Notes: generated from the letters alone by a model not told the origin. DNA of 64,000 nt from Bacillota bacterium (GCA_023412915.1 JAEZRE010000015.1:135900-199899); one strand, 5' to 3'; counted from the stretch's first letter, positions 35,538 to 44,684 are shown. Translations and numbers: made by a program.

Positions 35538-35966
35538 TCACTTCCTGTTTATCAGTATCAGCCCGGCGATGCAAAGCACGGAACCGAGTATTTTGCTGAG
35601 TCCGAAGCCTTCCCTGTAAAACAGTATCCCCACCGGTATCAGCATAACGGCAAGGATGATATTCGCAACCAGCGAACCGACGCTTATGTTCCACCCTGCC
35701 CTGTAGGCCATGAGATAACCGAACTCCAGGCCGAGTATAGAAAAGCCGAGAGCTATGCTGGTCCAGTTGAGATCCTTGAACGATTGAAAAAACCCCTTGT
35801 CGGTCTTGTAGAACTGCATCGCTATCAGGGTCAGAAATGCCGCGGTCAGATACGTCACCAGCAGAGCCGAAAACGGGTTGGCTCTCTGCGGCGTTGATTT
35901 CTGGCATACATTGTAGAGTATATTCGACGCAACTATCAGAACTATTGAAAACACATACATAAACAT
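35538..35966 (-). CDS. small EamA/DMT-type membrane transporter
   Basis: 142 residues with four membrane helices (about 3-20, 34-52, 70-110 and 115-140), half the length of ordinary EamA proteins and equal to one EamA repeat. Recognisable are ALGFSILGLEFGYLMAYRAGW and the ending KILGSVLCIAGLILINRK. Proteins of this size usually work as dimers, like small multidrug exporters. The substrate is unknown. It lies downstream of the second sugar operon but is separated from it by that operon's terminator. Confidence 0.8.
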   Translation of the reverse strand: MFMYVFSIVLIVASNILYNVCQKSTPQRANPFSALLVTYLTAAFLTLIAMQFYKTDKGFFQSFKDLNWTSIALGFSILGLEFGYLMAYRAGWNISVGSLVANIILAVMLIPVGILFYREGFGLSKILGSVLCIAGLILINRK

Positions 35967-36151
35967 GGGCTTGGCATCACATCCGTTATTGAAATCATAT
36001 GGGTGTAAATTGTATAGTCTTTAATTTACCATATTGAAGAAAAACCGTCAAACTAATTGACAAATCCCAGCCACACAGTTTCGCCTGCAGCTGGGCACCT
36101 GTATTGAAGAGGCGGATAAAGAAAAACCCAACAGACTTCTGGAGGCAGGTA

Positions 36152-36185
36152 TAAAGAAAGCCCGACAGCTTTCAACACCGCCGGG
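36152..36185 (-). terminator. terminator of the second sugar uptake operon
   Basis: CCCGGCGG pairs with CTGTCGGG on the minus strand (two G-U wobbles that would be mismatches on the other strand), followed by CTTTCTTTAT. Confidence 0.7.
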
Positions 36186-36208
36186 TTTTTCGAGGAGTCG
36201 GTTTATAT

Positions 36209-37138
36209 TCAGCCTTTTACTGCCCCTTCGGTCATTCCCGCGATAAAGAAGCGGTTCATGAAAATGTATACGATCAGGATCGGGACAATCGACATGACCG
36301 CCCCCGCGACCATGAGGTTCCAGGAGGAGATGCCCTCGTTGGAATCCTTCAAAGAAATAACGCCGACGGTCAGCGGCCTGATTGCCTTGTTCGACAGTGT
36401 GAATGCCAGCGGAATGAGGTAATTGTTCCATGCGTTCTTGAATTCGAGGAGACCGACCGTTGCTATTATCGGCTTTATCACCGGCATTATGATCCTGAGG
36501 TAAGTCTTGAAAAAGCCGCAGCCGTCTATCTTCGCAGCCTCGTCTATCTCGCGCGATATTCCGTCGCAGTAGTTGGTCATCAGGAAGATGTCCACCACCA
36601 TGCCGATAGATATCTGCACTATGATCATGCCCCACAGGTTGTTTGTCATTCCGAGGCTCTGACAGAGGCGGAACAAAGGGTAAACGATAACCACGCCCGA
36701 GATGAACAGCGTCAGCGAAAAAGAACCTACAAGCAGCTTTTTGCCCGGAAACCTGAGGCGTGACAGCGTAAACCCCGCCATCGACGAAACGACGATTGCC
36801 CCTATGACCGTGCCGGCGCTGATAAGGATGCTGTTAAGCGTATATACCGCAAAATTGGCCATCTTCCAGGCGATAGAGTAGTTCTCCCACGCGAAGCTTT
36901 CCGGAAACAGCCGCGCTCCTCCCATCAGGAACTCCTCCTTTCCCTTGAAGGAGGACAGTACGGCATATAATATCGGGAAGACCGTGACAAGTACTGCCAA
37001 CAGGAGAAAGATAAACAAGGCGGTTACGGCGAAGCTGGGCGCCTTCCTGCTCTTCGATCGTGAATGCATACTATCTGCGGCCTTTTGAGCCGTCCAGGTC
37101 CGTTTGGAAGCTATTCCGGCTTTATTATTTTCTTTCAT
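36209..37138 (-). CDS. CUT1 sugar ABC transporter permease (MalG type), second system
   Basis: 309 residues with a basic cytoplasmic start of about 35 residues, then six membrane helices. The EAA loop is EAAKIDGCGFFKTYLRIIMP. It ends FIAGMTEGAVKG, as in the first system's MalG-type permease. An AGGAG site precedes the ATG and the gap to the upstream permease is nine bases. It partners with the gene just upstream; no ATPase is encoded. Confidence 0.93.
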   Translation of the reverse strand: MKENNKAGIASKRTWTAQKAADSMHSRSKSRKAPSFAVTALFIFLLLAVLVTVFPILYAVLSSFKGKEEFLMGGARLFPESFAWENYSIAWKMANFAVYTLNSILISAGTVIGAIVVSSMAGFTLSRLRFPGKKLLVGSFSLTLFISGVVIVYPLFRLCQSLGMTNNLWGMIIVQISIGMVVDIFLMTNYCDGISREIDEAAKIDGCGFFKTYLRIIMPVIKPIIATVGLLEFKNAWNNYLIPLAFTLSNKAIRPLTVGVISLKDSNEGISSWNLMVAGAVMSIVPILIVYIFMNRFFIAGMTEGAVKG

Positions 37139-37147
37139 AACAGGCTC

Positions 37148-38104
37148 CTAATTCTCCGACATTTTTGAAGTCGACTTCATGTAGATCACCGCAACGATGG
37201 ATATAATCACAGTCGCTATCATACTGACGGCCGATGCGTAACCCTGCTGCGAGATGTAGTCTGGGCTGAAATAGTAAGTGTAAATGTAGGTCGCCATAAC
37301 GTCGGTCCCATGTGCGGGTCCGCCGTCAGTCAGCGTCTTGATGGAGTCGAACAGCTTCATCGCGTCGATGATCGACAGCATCACTATTATTCTGAACATG
37401 CCTCCGAGCATCGGAAGGGTGATATACCAGAAATTTTTAAAGCCCGTGGCCCCGTCTATACTCGAGCTTTCATATACGTCGGACGGGATCTTCTGCATTG
37501 CGGCAAGGAACAGCACCATTTTAAGACCGGTGTGGAACCATGTGGCAAACAGCACAACCGTCAGCTTTGCCATCCAGTCGCTCTCCATCCAAGGGATTTG
37601 CCGTTGCAACAGGCCCGCATGCATGAGCGCACTGTTGAGTATTCCGTCCGTCTGGAATATAAAGAAAAAGATCATACCCATGATAGCCTGGCTCGTTACG
37701 TTCGGCAGGAAGAGGGACGCCCTGAAAAAGTCCCGGCCGCGCAGCTTGGAGTTCAGTATGACCGCAAAGAACAACGCCAGGGGAATCTGCAGCAGTACAG
37801 TTCCGAAGCCCATTATCAGCGTGTTTACAACCGCGTTCCACCACGTAGCATCCTTGAAGGCCCTGATATAGTTATACAAGCCCGTGAATTTGGGAGTGTT
37901 GATGCCGTCATACTCGGTAAAACCGAGAACCAGAACGCAGATGAGCGGATATACGCAAAACATAAGGAATAAAAGAACCGCGGGCAGCAGCATGAGGATT
38001 CCCTGCGGGTTGCCTTTTAAATCGCCTAGTATGGCAGTTGAAAGAGAAGCTCTCTTTCGTTCGGTATCGAATTTGGATATTTGAATTTCTGTGGATGGTT
38101 TCAT
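37148..38104 (-). CDS. CUT1 sugar ABC transporter permease (MalF type), second system
   Basis: 318 residues from the ATG at 38104, six bases after AGAGG; an upstream ATG would start inside the intercistronic hairpin region and is rejected. Cytoplasmic N-terminus of about 35 residues, six helices, EAA loop ESSSIDGATGFKNFWYITLP. The conserved DGGPAHGTDVMATYIY lies near the end. The hairpin at 38163-38207 separates it from the binding protein gene. Confidence 0.93.
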   Translation of the reverse strand: MKPSTEIQISKFDTERKRASLSTAILGDLKGNPQGILMLLPAVLLFLMFCVYPLICVLVLGFTEYDGINTPKFTGLYNYIRAFKDATWWNAVVNTLIMGFGTVLLQIPLALFFAVILNSKLRGRDFFRASLFLPNVTSQAIMGMIFFFIFQTDGILNSALMHAGLLQRQIPWMESDWMAKLTVVLFATWFHTGLKMVLFLAAMQKIPSDVYESSSIDGATGFKNFWYITLPMLGGMFRIIVMLSIIDAMKLFDSIKTLTDGGPAHGTDVMATYIYTYYFSPDYISQQGYASAVSMIATVIISIVAVIYMKSTSKMSEN

Positions 38105-38162
38105 AAGCCACCTCTCTATGGACAGAGAGTCCTGTATAATTTTAGTCAGCGTTTCATCTAAT

Positions 38163-38207
38163 CGGGTAAAACCCAGGGGAGGCTTCACGCCTCCCCACTA
38201 TTACCCG
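38163..38207 (-). terminator. intercistronic hairpin after the second binding-protein gene
   Basis: An outer stem CGGGTAA/TTACCCG and an inner 8-bp GC stem GGGGAGGC/GCCTCCCC with a five-base loop. No T run follows, so it fits an mRNA-stabilising or partial-attenuation element rather than a full terminator. Confidence 0.7.
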
Positions 38208-38239
38208 GCTCTTCTCTTATTGCATAAAAGCCCGGTCCT

Positions 38240-39703
38240 TTATTTGCTGTAATAATCAAAGTAATCGAAGCCAGGTATTATAATATCTTCCCTGGTAATC
38301 TCGCCATCCTGCAAAGCTTTGTCCAGAGCCGCGTTATACCTCGTGCTGAGGTCCTCGAGACCTTTGTCGATAGGCGTCTTGCCTGCAAATATGGACTGAT
38401 AGACCATATCGACCTTGTCTCCCTCGAGCTTGGTCAGGAAGTTCTGAACCTGCAGCGGGAACGCCTTGGAGTTCTGGATATCCGTAAAGTTCTTGATACC
38501 CAGGTAATTCTGAGGTATATTTGCAGGATCGTTCGCTTTTATCATGGTTCTCAGAGGCTCGCCGTTCTTAACGAACTCACTCTGATTGTCGAGCAGGAAT
38601 TTGACGAAATTCCAGGCCTGATCCTTATACTTGGAGCCCGATGCTATCAGCTTGCTCATGTCGAAGAACATGAAGCTCTTTCCCCTCTTGTCACCCTCAA
38701 ACACAGGTATAGGAGCGGAATCCCACTTGACGTCGCATTTGATCTCGTTGTTTCCAAACTGTGCCACCTGCCAGTTACCGTCGATCATCATGGCGTATTT
38801 GCCCTGTCCGAACTGTGCCCTTGCCACCTCGATATCCTGCAGCAGTGCGCCCGGCGCCATGATCTTCTCTTTGTCGAGGTCGATCAGGAACTGCAGTGCT
38901 TTCTTCTGCTTGGAGAAGTCGAATTTGCCGGTAGTCCAGTCAAATGCGCTTTCACCTGTCACACCGGAGATAGAGCAGACATTGTCAGTGAATCTGCCCC
39001 AGGTGGAGGCTGTCTTCAATGCGGCAACAAAGCCGTAATACTCTCCCTTGCCCATATCGGTGATCTTTTTGGCGTCTGCCTTCAACTCTTCGAGCGTTGC
39101 CGGCGGAGCGCCTATGCCTGCCTTGGCAAACAGGTCGGTGTTGTAGATGAGCCTGAAGAAAGCTGCCCTTTCAGGGATCGCGTAGAGCTTGCCCTGGTAA
39201 TAGAACTGCTTCTGTTTGAAAACCTCGGGATAGAAATTCTTCTTATATTCTTCATTCGCATACTGGTCCAGAGGCATTATATAGTTTGCCTGGGCAAGCT
39301 GCGGGATAGTAAGGCCGCCGTTCAATTCGAAGATATCCGGTGGGTTCCCTGCCGCCAGCGCCATCTGGACAACGTTTTTATAGTTTTCACCATAGACTTC
39401 GAATTCGACTGTCGCGTTATCTGTATTCTCCTTGTTGTAACGTTCCACCAGCTTGCCGGTGACGCTGTTCTTGGAAGCCGCGCGCATCCAGAACTTCATA
39501 TTGATCTTCTCGGCGCCTGCCGCCGTTGCCTCAGCGGCTGTTGCTTCGGCCGGTGTTGCGGCTGCTGCGGTCGCTTCAGCCCCCGCTTTCGTTTCGGCTG
39601 CCTGATTGCCTGCCGTCTGTGTATTACCGCAACCGGTAAACAGAGAAAACAGCATGACAAGACAAAGCATACCGATCATTAACTTTGACAACCTACCCGA
39701 CAT
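38240..39703 (-). CDS. sugar ABC transporter substrate-binding lipoprotein, second system
   Basis: 487 residues. Lipoprotein signal with lipobox LFTGC (about Cys25), then an alanine-, threonine- and glutamate-rich linker with repeated ATAAEATA-like units, then a solute-binding family 1 domain (INMKFWMRAASKNSVTGKLVERYN). It is fourth from the end of a co-directional HK-RR-SBP-permease-permease set. The sugar is unknown. It differs clearly from the first system's binding protein. Confidence 0.93.
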   Translation of the reverse strand: MSGRLSKLMIGMLCLVMLFSLFTGCGNTQTAGNQAAETKAGAEATAAAATPAEATAAEATAAGAEKINMKFWMRAASKNSVTGKLVERYNKENTDNATVEFEVYGENYKNVVQMALAAGNPPDIFELNGGLTIPQLAQANYIMPLDQYANEEYKKNFYPEVFKQKQFYYQGKLYAIPERAAFFRLIYNTDLFAKAGIGAPPATLEELKADAKKITDMGKGEYYGFVAALKTASTWGRFTDNVCSISGVTGESAFDWTTGKFDFSKQKKALQFLIDLDKEKIMAPGALLQDIEVARAQFGQGKYAMMIDGNWQVAQFGNNEIKCDVKWDSAPIPVFEGDKRGKSFMFFDMSKLIASGSKYKDQAWNFVKFLLDNQSEFVKNGEPLRTMIKANDPANIPQNYLGIKNFTDIQNSKAFPLQVQNFLTKLEGDKVDMVYQSIFAGKTPIDKGLEDLSTRYNAALDKALQDGEITREDIIIPGFDYFDYYSK

Positions 39704-39845
39704 TTCGATTCCTCCTTAAAAATATCGTTTGGCTGCATCAGCCCGACATAAAACGTCGTGGCATACATCCTGACATTATTATAAGAGCCGTACATAAATG
39801 GAAACAGTAAGTAAGTTTTAAAAAAAGGTATGTTATTTTTACTGC

Positions 39846-41456
39846 CTATTTGACCTGTTTCAGAATCTCATTCCTGTAATCCCGTGGGCTGAGGCCGGTA
39901 TGCTTCTTGAACAGCTGGCTGAAGTACTTCGGATTGCCGTAGCCTATTTTTTCAGATACCTCGTATACCGTCAGATCGGTCGACTGCAGCAGCTTTATGG
40001 CTTCGTTCATCCTCTTGTTCGTCAGATAATCTATGAAGTTCTCGCTCAATTCCTGCTTGAACAGTCTGCTGGCATAGCTCGCATTCACGTAAAACTGTTC
40101 TGCGATAGTGTTGAGCGTTATTTCCGTCGCGTAGTTCTGGTCGATATACTGCCTGATCTGGCCGATGATGGCCCGGATGCCCGAGGAACCGGATTGGAAC
40201 ACCTCTCCGGCAATATCGCAGAATGCGGACGTAAAGCTGGCTTCCAGCTCATCGAGCGTCATATTCTGCATTTCATTGACGAACCTGTCAATGAACCCGC
40301 TTATAGTGCCGGTATCGAGGCCGATTTCGTCCAGATTCCTTCTTATGACAAGCAGTTCGTCCCTGCAGCCTGAAAGGAGCTTTGAGGGATCGAGCCTCCT
40401 GCTTTTCAATTCGCTGAAAAGGTCGCGGATCACCCCCGGAATACCGGCGCTGTCCGCTGTTATTACACTGTTTTCGAGCCGCTTCCACATGCTTACGGGC
40501 AGTATGAATTCGTTGCAGAAATTGCAGGCGACCTCGCTGTAGTAAAGGACCTTGCCCCTGCCCAGCATAAGCTTGTATTTCAATGCGCTCCTGGCTTCCT
40601 TGTAGCCCTCCGGGGCACCCCTCAAGCCGCTGCAGGGATTGCTGACCCCGATAGTTACCGTCACGTTCAAGTTTCTTGCGACCTGGTGTATTACGCCTCT
40701 CAAAAGCTCGTCGGCCGTTCCCGGCCGGCAGGCAGCCGTATCAAGTATGACGGTGATCTGTTTTTCGAGCATGTAGAATACGAGCCCGACAGAACGCGAA
40801 TTTATCAGCTCGTCCGCTATATTGGCAATGGCAAAGCGTATCAGTTCGATGTTTTCGCTGTTGAAGCGCTCGTTGGTTTCTATCAGCTCGAATTCTATGA
40901 CTGCGCAGATGAATTTGTCGGGAAAGCGGTTTATGCCAAAGCCCGCGAGTTGTTTTCCCACTCCGGCCGTATCCCTGGCTTCACCGGTCATAATGGAATA
41001 CAGCAGTTTGTTCCGGAGAAAAGGCGTGCTCTCAAGCAGCTTCCTGTTCAACTCTTCGAAGCGTTCACGCTCTTTTTTCGTCTTCAATATGCTGTCCTTC
41101 AGGTCGAGTATTATCTCCCTCAGTTCATCCTCGTCCACCGGTTTGACAAGATACCTCACAGCCCCGTATTTTATGGCGTCCCTCGCATACTCAAAATCCT
41201 GGTAGCCGCAGAGTATTATGCATTTTGTCTCGGGAAGCCTGTCCCGGATGCTCTTTATAAGCTGCAGACCATCCATATAGGGCATCCTTATATCGGTTAT
41301 GACGATATTCGGCCTGAAGCCGTCCGCCATATCAAGCGCTTCCTGACCGTTCGCAGCCGTCCTGATCTCGGACACCCCAACCCTATCCCAATTTATAAGC
41401 TGCTTCAAGCCATCGAGTATCGGCTGTTCGTCGTCAACCAGCAAAAGTCTGAGCAT
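39846..41456 (-). CDS. YesN-type response regulator with AraC DNA-binding domain, second system
   Basis: 536 residues from the ATG at 41456, six bases after GGGAGGTG. Receiver domain with LLLVDDEQPILDG, the phosphorylated aspartate in IVITDIRMPYMDG and lysine in LVKPVDEDEL. The C-terminal AraC pair is LNTIAEQFYVNASYASRLFKQ and SEKIGYGNPKYFSQLFKKH. It lies between its kinase and the transport genes it should activate. Its start overlaps the kinase gene by 23 bases, so translation is coupled. Confidence 0.92.
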   Translation of the reverse strand: MLRLLLVDDEQPILDGLKQLINWDRVGVSEIRTAANGQEALDMADGFRPNIVITDIRMPYMDGLQLIKSIRDRLPETKCIILCGYQDFEYARDAIKYGAVRYLVKPVDEDELREIILDLKDSILKTKKERERFEELNRKLLESTPFLRNKLLYSIMTGEARDTAGVGKQLAGFGINRFPDKFICAVIEFELIETNERFNSENIELIRFAIANIADELINSRSVGLVFYMLEKQITVILDTAACRPGTADELLRGVIHQVARNLNVTVTIGVSNPCSGLRGAPEGYKEARSALKYKLMLGRGKVLYYSEVACNFCNEFILPVSMWKRLENSVITADSAGIPGVIRDLFSELKSRRLDPSKLLSGCRDELLVIRRNLDEIGLDTGTISGFIDRFVNEMQNMTLDELEASFTSAFCDIAGEVFQSGSSGIRAIIGQIRQYIDQNYATEITLNTIAEQFYVNASYASRLFKQELSENFIDYLTNKRMNEAIKLLQSTDLTVYEVSEKIGYGNPKYFSQLFKKHTGLSPRDYRNEILKQVK

Positions 41457-43296
41457 TGTCGTCACCTCCCTGGCAAAATGTCCTGTAGGGGATCCGAATA
41501 GCTATCCTTGTGCCCTTGTTTACTGTGCTTGAAATTTCAATACCGTAGGAATCGCCGAAATGGAACTTGAGGCGTTTATGGACATTTACGATGCCTATCC
41601 CCAGCCTGCCGGAAGCCATAGAGGATTCGAGCGCCACTCTTATCTCATTCAGCCTGTCCTGGTCTATACCCATTCCGTTGTCTATCACCTCTATTAAAAT
41701 ATCGCCGTCCTCACGCCTACCCTTGAGTATTATGGCGCAATAGCCCTCCTTTGGCTCAAGGCCGTGGAAAATGGCATTTTCGATCAAGGGCTGGAGCGTC
41801 AGCTTCAGTATGCATGCGTCAAGAAGGTCCTCGTCAAAATCTGCTATATATTCGAATCTGTTGCTGTACCTGATATTCTGGATATCGATGTAATATCCCA
41901 CATGCTCGAGCTCTTCGCGTATCCTGACGATCTCGCTGTCCCTGATGATATTGAGATGCAGGAACTTCGAAAGCTTTTTCGTCATTTCGGCAACCTCTCC
42001 ATCGTTGTTGACCACCGCCTTCATCCTCAGCGACTCGAGCGTATTATAAAGGAAATGGGGGTTTATCTGCGCCTGCAGCGCTTTGAGCTCGGCTTCCTTC
42101 CTTTTGATTCCGAGCAGGTATTCCTTCTGTATCAATTCCTTGATCTTGAAAATCATTTTATCGAAGCTTCTGCCTATATCGCCTATTTCATCCTTATAGT
42201 CGAAATCGACCTTGGCGTCGAAATCCCCTCCCGCTACAAGCTGCATTGAGTTTCTGAGCTTCCGGAGCGGTTTTGTGATGCCCAGTGAAATGAACACGCA
42301 GATGGATACTATGGCTATAATGGTTATTGCCGCAATAAAGAAGGACAGATCCCTGACGTTTCTCGTTTCCTTCATGAGCTTGTCTTCAAGTATGATGCCC
42401 AGCGCGAACCAGCCGGTATAATCCGAACTGTTATAAACAATTGTCCTGTCCGTTTTGCCGAGGTTTGTCCTGAGGCTGCCTGCCTTCCCTTCGAGGATCT
42501 TTTCGAACGCATCTGCAAACCTTGGGATGCTTATGCTTTTCAGAACGGAATTGGGATCGAAAATCATATTGTAATCCTTGTCCATGATCAGTATTTCCAT
42601 CGAACTGTTCCGGCCCACAAGCTCGATGTTGCCCTGCACCTTTTTGCAGGTTACGTCGGCTCTTATGCAACCCAGTATCCTGCCGGTGCCGTTATCCGTT
42701 ATCTTGCGGACGACGGATATCGTGGCTTCGCTGCCGTTCTGCCCCAATGGGTCTTCACTTGCCATATTCTTTACGATCATCGATTTGCCGGGATTCATCG
42801 AGGCTTCTCGGTACCACCGGTATGCCCCGGGATTTTCATTGAAAAGAGAATATCTCCTGATGCCCTCCGTTATCAGCATGCCATTTTCGGAAATGAGAAC
42901 AATATTCGTTATATCAGGCTTGATAGTGTATATATTGAAGAGGAAGTTTTCTACATAATCCGAATTGTCTCTCAGTTCGATATCCGATTTTCCGACCAGA
43001 TCGGTGCCGAGGATCTCCTGAAGCCTGCCATCGGCCTGCGTCATAAGCAGCAGCCTGTCCAGATCGCTGAAATATGCGTCGATATTGTCATTCAACTGAT
43101 TCAAATAAAGTGAGGAGTAATTGACCGCTTCCTGGCGGAGCGAATTTTTCCAACTCAGATAATACACCGATATCACGGTTACGATCGATATGACGAATGC
43201 GGCGGAGAAGCATATTATCTGCTTCGACTGTATTTTCAGGTTCCAGAACAGCGAGCTTAACCTTCTGCTCTTTTGAGAAACAGACCTATGTTTCAT
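41434..43296 (-). CDS. YesM-type sensor histidine kinase, second system
   Basis: 620 residues. A basic start, a membrane helix at about 28-50, an extracellular dCache-like sensor (about 51-305), a second helix (about 310-333), HAMP (335-388), His_kinase motif LQAQINPHFLYNTLESLRM and HATPase (PLIENAIFHGL, IDNGMGID). It heads the operon and has a recognisable promoter. The sensor presumably follows the sugar taken up by the downstream transporter. Confidence 0.92.
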   Translation of the reverse strand: MKHRSVSQKSRRLSSLFWNLKIQSKQIICFSAAFVISIVTVISVYYLSWKNSLRQEAVNYSSLYLNQLNDNIDAYFSDLDRLLLMTQADGRLQEILGTDLVGKSDIELRDNSDYVENFLFNIYTIKPDITNIVLISENGMLITEGIRRYSLFNENPGAYRWYREASMNPGKSMIVKNMASEDPLGQNGSEATISVVRKITDNGTGRILGCIRADVTCKKVQGNIELVGRNSSMEILIMDKDYNMIFDPNSVLKSISIPRFADAFEKILEGKAGSLRTNLGKTDRTIVYNSSDYTGWFALGIILEDKLMKETRNVRDLSFFIAAITIIAIVSICVFISLGITKPLRKLRNSMQLVAGGDFDAKVDFDYKDEIGDIGRSFDKMIFKIKELIQKEYLLGIKRKEAELKALQAQINPHFLYNTLESLRMKAVVNNDGEVAEMTKKLSKFLHLNIIRDSEIVRIREELEHVGYYIDIQNIRYSNRFEYIADFDEDLLDACILKLTLQPLIENAIFHGLEPKEGYCAIILKGRREDGDILIEVIDNGMGIDQDRLNEIRVALESSMASGRLGIGIVNVHKRLKFHFGDSYGIEISSTVNKGTRIAIRIPYRTFCQGGDDNAQTFAG

Positions 43297-43346
43297 TGAA
43301 ACCTCACTTGTCTGTCGTGATACAAAGTACTGCTTTTATGGGAATT

Positions 43347-43375
43347 ATTATATGTAAAGTGCAATAAAATAGCAA
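43347..43375 (-). promoter_or_regulatory. promoter of the second YesMN-sugar operon
   Basis: TTGCTA and a perfect TATAAT separated by 17 bases on the minus strand, about 50 bases before the kinase start codon. Confidence 0.6.
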
Positions 43376-43470
43376 CTAAAAACATAGCTATCAAGTTCAG
43401 CCATATTTTCAGTTGCAATTGATTTTATCTGTTTGACATCTCTTCGGACATAGCATTTGCCCGATTGTCA

Positions 43471-43680
43471 TTACATGCTTATATATTCGTCGAAATTGAG
43501 CCCGTTGACCTTGCAGTACTTCATCACGGACATCAGGATCTTTTTACCGCCGCCAACGCCAGTATTAAGGTATCTGTACAGATGCGACGGATCGACTCCG
43601 AGTTCTCTCGCAAACCTGTTGTAATTCCCTGCGCAGTTGGTATTCATCAAATCATGTACCTTCTGCCTGTTCACTTCCAT
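43471..43680 (-). CDS. small helix-turn-helix DNA-binding protein
   Basis: 69 residues from the ATG at 43680, eight bases after GGAGG; a longer frame has no ribosome site. Nearly the whole protein is an HTH domain of the XRE/lambda-repressor type: NRQKVHDLMNTNCAGNYNRF, then ARELGVDPSHLYRYLNTG. It would bind DNA as a dimer. Its own promoter is overlapped by a palindrome, which suggests autoregulation. It is monocistronic, between the second sugar operon and the riboflavin transporter gene. Confidence 0.72.
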   Translation of the reverse strand: MEVNRQKVHDLMNTNCAGNYNRFARELGVDPSHLYRYLNTGVGGGKKILMSVMKYCKVNGLNFDEYISM

Positions 43681-43757
43681 TACGTTATCCTCCAAACAAC
43701 CTAACACAAGAAGACATCCATATGAGCGTCGTAGGTAATATATTACATTTTTATTCA

Positions 43758-43786
43758 ATTCTAGTACAGTTCTAGAATATTGTCAA
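43758..43786 (-). promoter_or_regulatory. promoter with overlapping palindromic operator for the small HTH gene
   Basis: TTGACA, 17 bases, TAGAAT on the minus strand. The inverted repeat ATTCTAG-7-CTAGAAT (43758-43778) covers the spacer and the -10 box, a classic repressor position. Confidence 0.7.
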
Positions 43787-43874
43787 TATAATGCCGCATA
43801 TTTCCTACAAATCAGTGTTTATAACTCATCGGTCCGTCAGGAATTTTTTTGGAAGACCTCGTTATATTTTCTCG

Positions 43875-44411
43875 TTATATTTTTTGGACGACCTTGCTGA
43901 TGGATTTGTAAACGATAAATGTAACTACGGAATTCAAGCCGGCCTTTATGAGATTGAACGGTATTATCGCGGGTATCAGCAGGCTTTTGACCGTTTCAAG
44001 CGGAACTCCGTAGAAATTGGGCTGAATTACCAGGTTCAGCGGGATCATGATCAAAGTCATTGCAATCGTGCCACAGATCAGCCCGAGGATCGCTCCCTTG
44101 CGGGCGTGCATTTTTTTGTAGATGAGCCCTGCGGTGACGACAAAGGTACCTGTCGCAATTATATGCATAACCAGTCCGACCCAGCCGCCTTCGGCGAAAA
44201 GCAGCGTTTGTATCGTAGCTTCGACCGCAGTGACGGCAAGCCCCGCCAAAGGTCCGAACAGGAACGCGCCGATAAGCATTGGGATATCGGCCGGTTCATA
44301 CTTGAGGTAAGGAGCCGCCGGTATGATCGGGAAGCGTATCACATACATCAGCACAATCGACAGTGCAGTCAAAACTCCCATAGTTGCGATTTTTTTAACA
44401 TTCGTTTTCAT
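43875..44411 (-). CDS. ribU: ECF transporter substrate-binding protein, riboflavin type (RibU)
   Basis: 178 residues with five or six membrane helices. Typical S-component features: ATMGVLTALSIVLMYVIRFPI at the start, YLKYEPADIPMLIGAFLFGPLAG in the substrate region, and a C-terminal helix pair. RibU captures riboflavin and docks on the shared EcfA-EcfT energising module, which is not in this window. The FMN riboswitch directly upstream supports riboflavin or another flavin as substrate. The ATG follows a GGGGGTAATGTAA stretch. Confidence 0.9.
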   Translation of the reverse strand: MKTNVKKIATMGVLTALSIVLMYVIRFPIIPAAPYLKYEPADIPMLIGAFLFGPLAGLAVTAVEATIQTLLFAEGGWVGLVMHIIATGTFVVTAGLIYKKMHARKGAILGLICGTIAMTLIMIPLNLVIQPNFYGVPLETVKSLLIPAIIPFNLIKAGLNSVVTFIVYKSISKVVQKI

Positions 44412-44462
44412 TTTACATTACCCCCTGAATAGTTTGCTCTGCCGTTTCTTCGGCATCCGCAC

Positions 44463-44496
44463 AAAATAAAATTCCCTGAGAATGATCCCAGGGAAT
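44463..44496 (-). terminator. expression-platform terminator of the FMN riboswitch
   Basis: ATTCCCTGGGATCATTCTCAGGGAAT hairpin (shown as its two arms ATTCCCTG and CAGGGAAT) followed by TTTATTTTGT on the minus strand, between the aptamer and the ribU start. With FMN bound, transcription should stop here. Confidence 0.85.
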
Positions 44497-44513
44497 GTAA
44501 AATACAAGTTCAT

Positions 44514-44634
44514 CATCTTCTTTCATCCAGACTTTACTGTCGGCCCCGGAATCTCACCAGGTCAGCTTTCGCTCGCGGGCTAACAGCTTTCGCCGTATTA
44601 CCGCCGGTAGGGAATTGCACCCTGCCCTGAAGAT
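44514..44634 (-). ncRNA. FMN riboswitch (RFN element)
   Basis: Conserved RFN segments appear in order on the minus strand: ATCTTCAGGGCAGGGTG, CCTACCGGCGGTAATA, AGCCCGCGAGCG, GACCTGGTGAGATTCCGG, GGCCGACAGTAAAGTCTGG and ATGAAAGAAGATG. The P1 stem is formed by ATCTTC and GAAGATG. It lies upstream of ribU and is followed by an intrinsic terminator, so it is an OFF switch by premature termination. Confidence 0.96.
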
Positions 44635-44654
44635 CATATTCAGTTTATGCAAAT

Positions 44655-44684
44655 ATATTAGCACCAGGGAGTCGTCCAAGTCAA
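44655..44684 (-). promoter_or_regulatory. promoter of the riboswitch-ribU transcript
   Basis: TTGACT, 18 bases, TAATAT on the minus strand. The -10 ends 21 bases before the aptamer. Confidence 0.65.

Noticed and set aside
36048..36635. 195-codon minus-strand frame overlapping the second MalG-type permease
   Set aside because: Low-complexity translation in another frame of the permease gene; no membrane or enzyme pattern.
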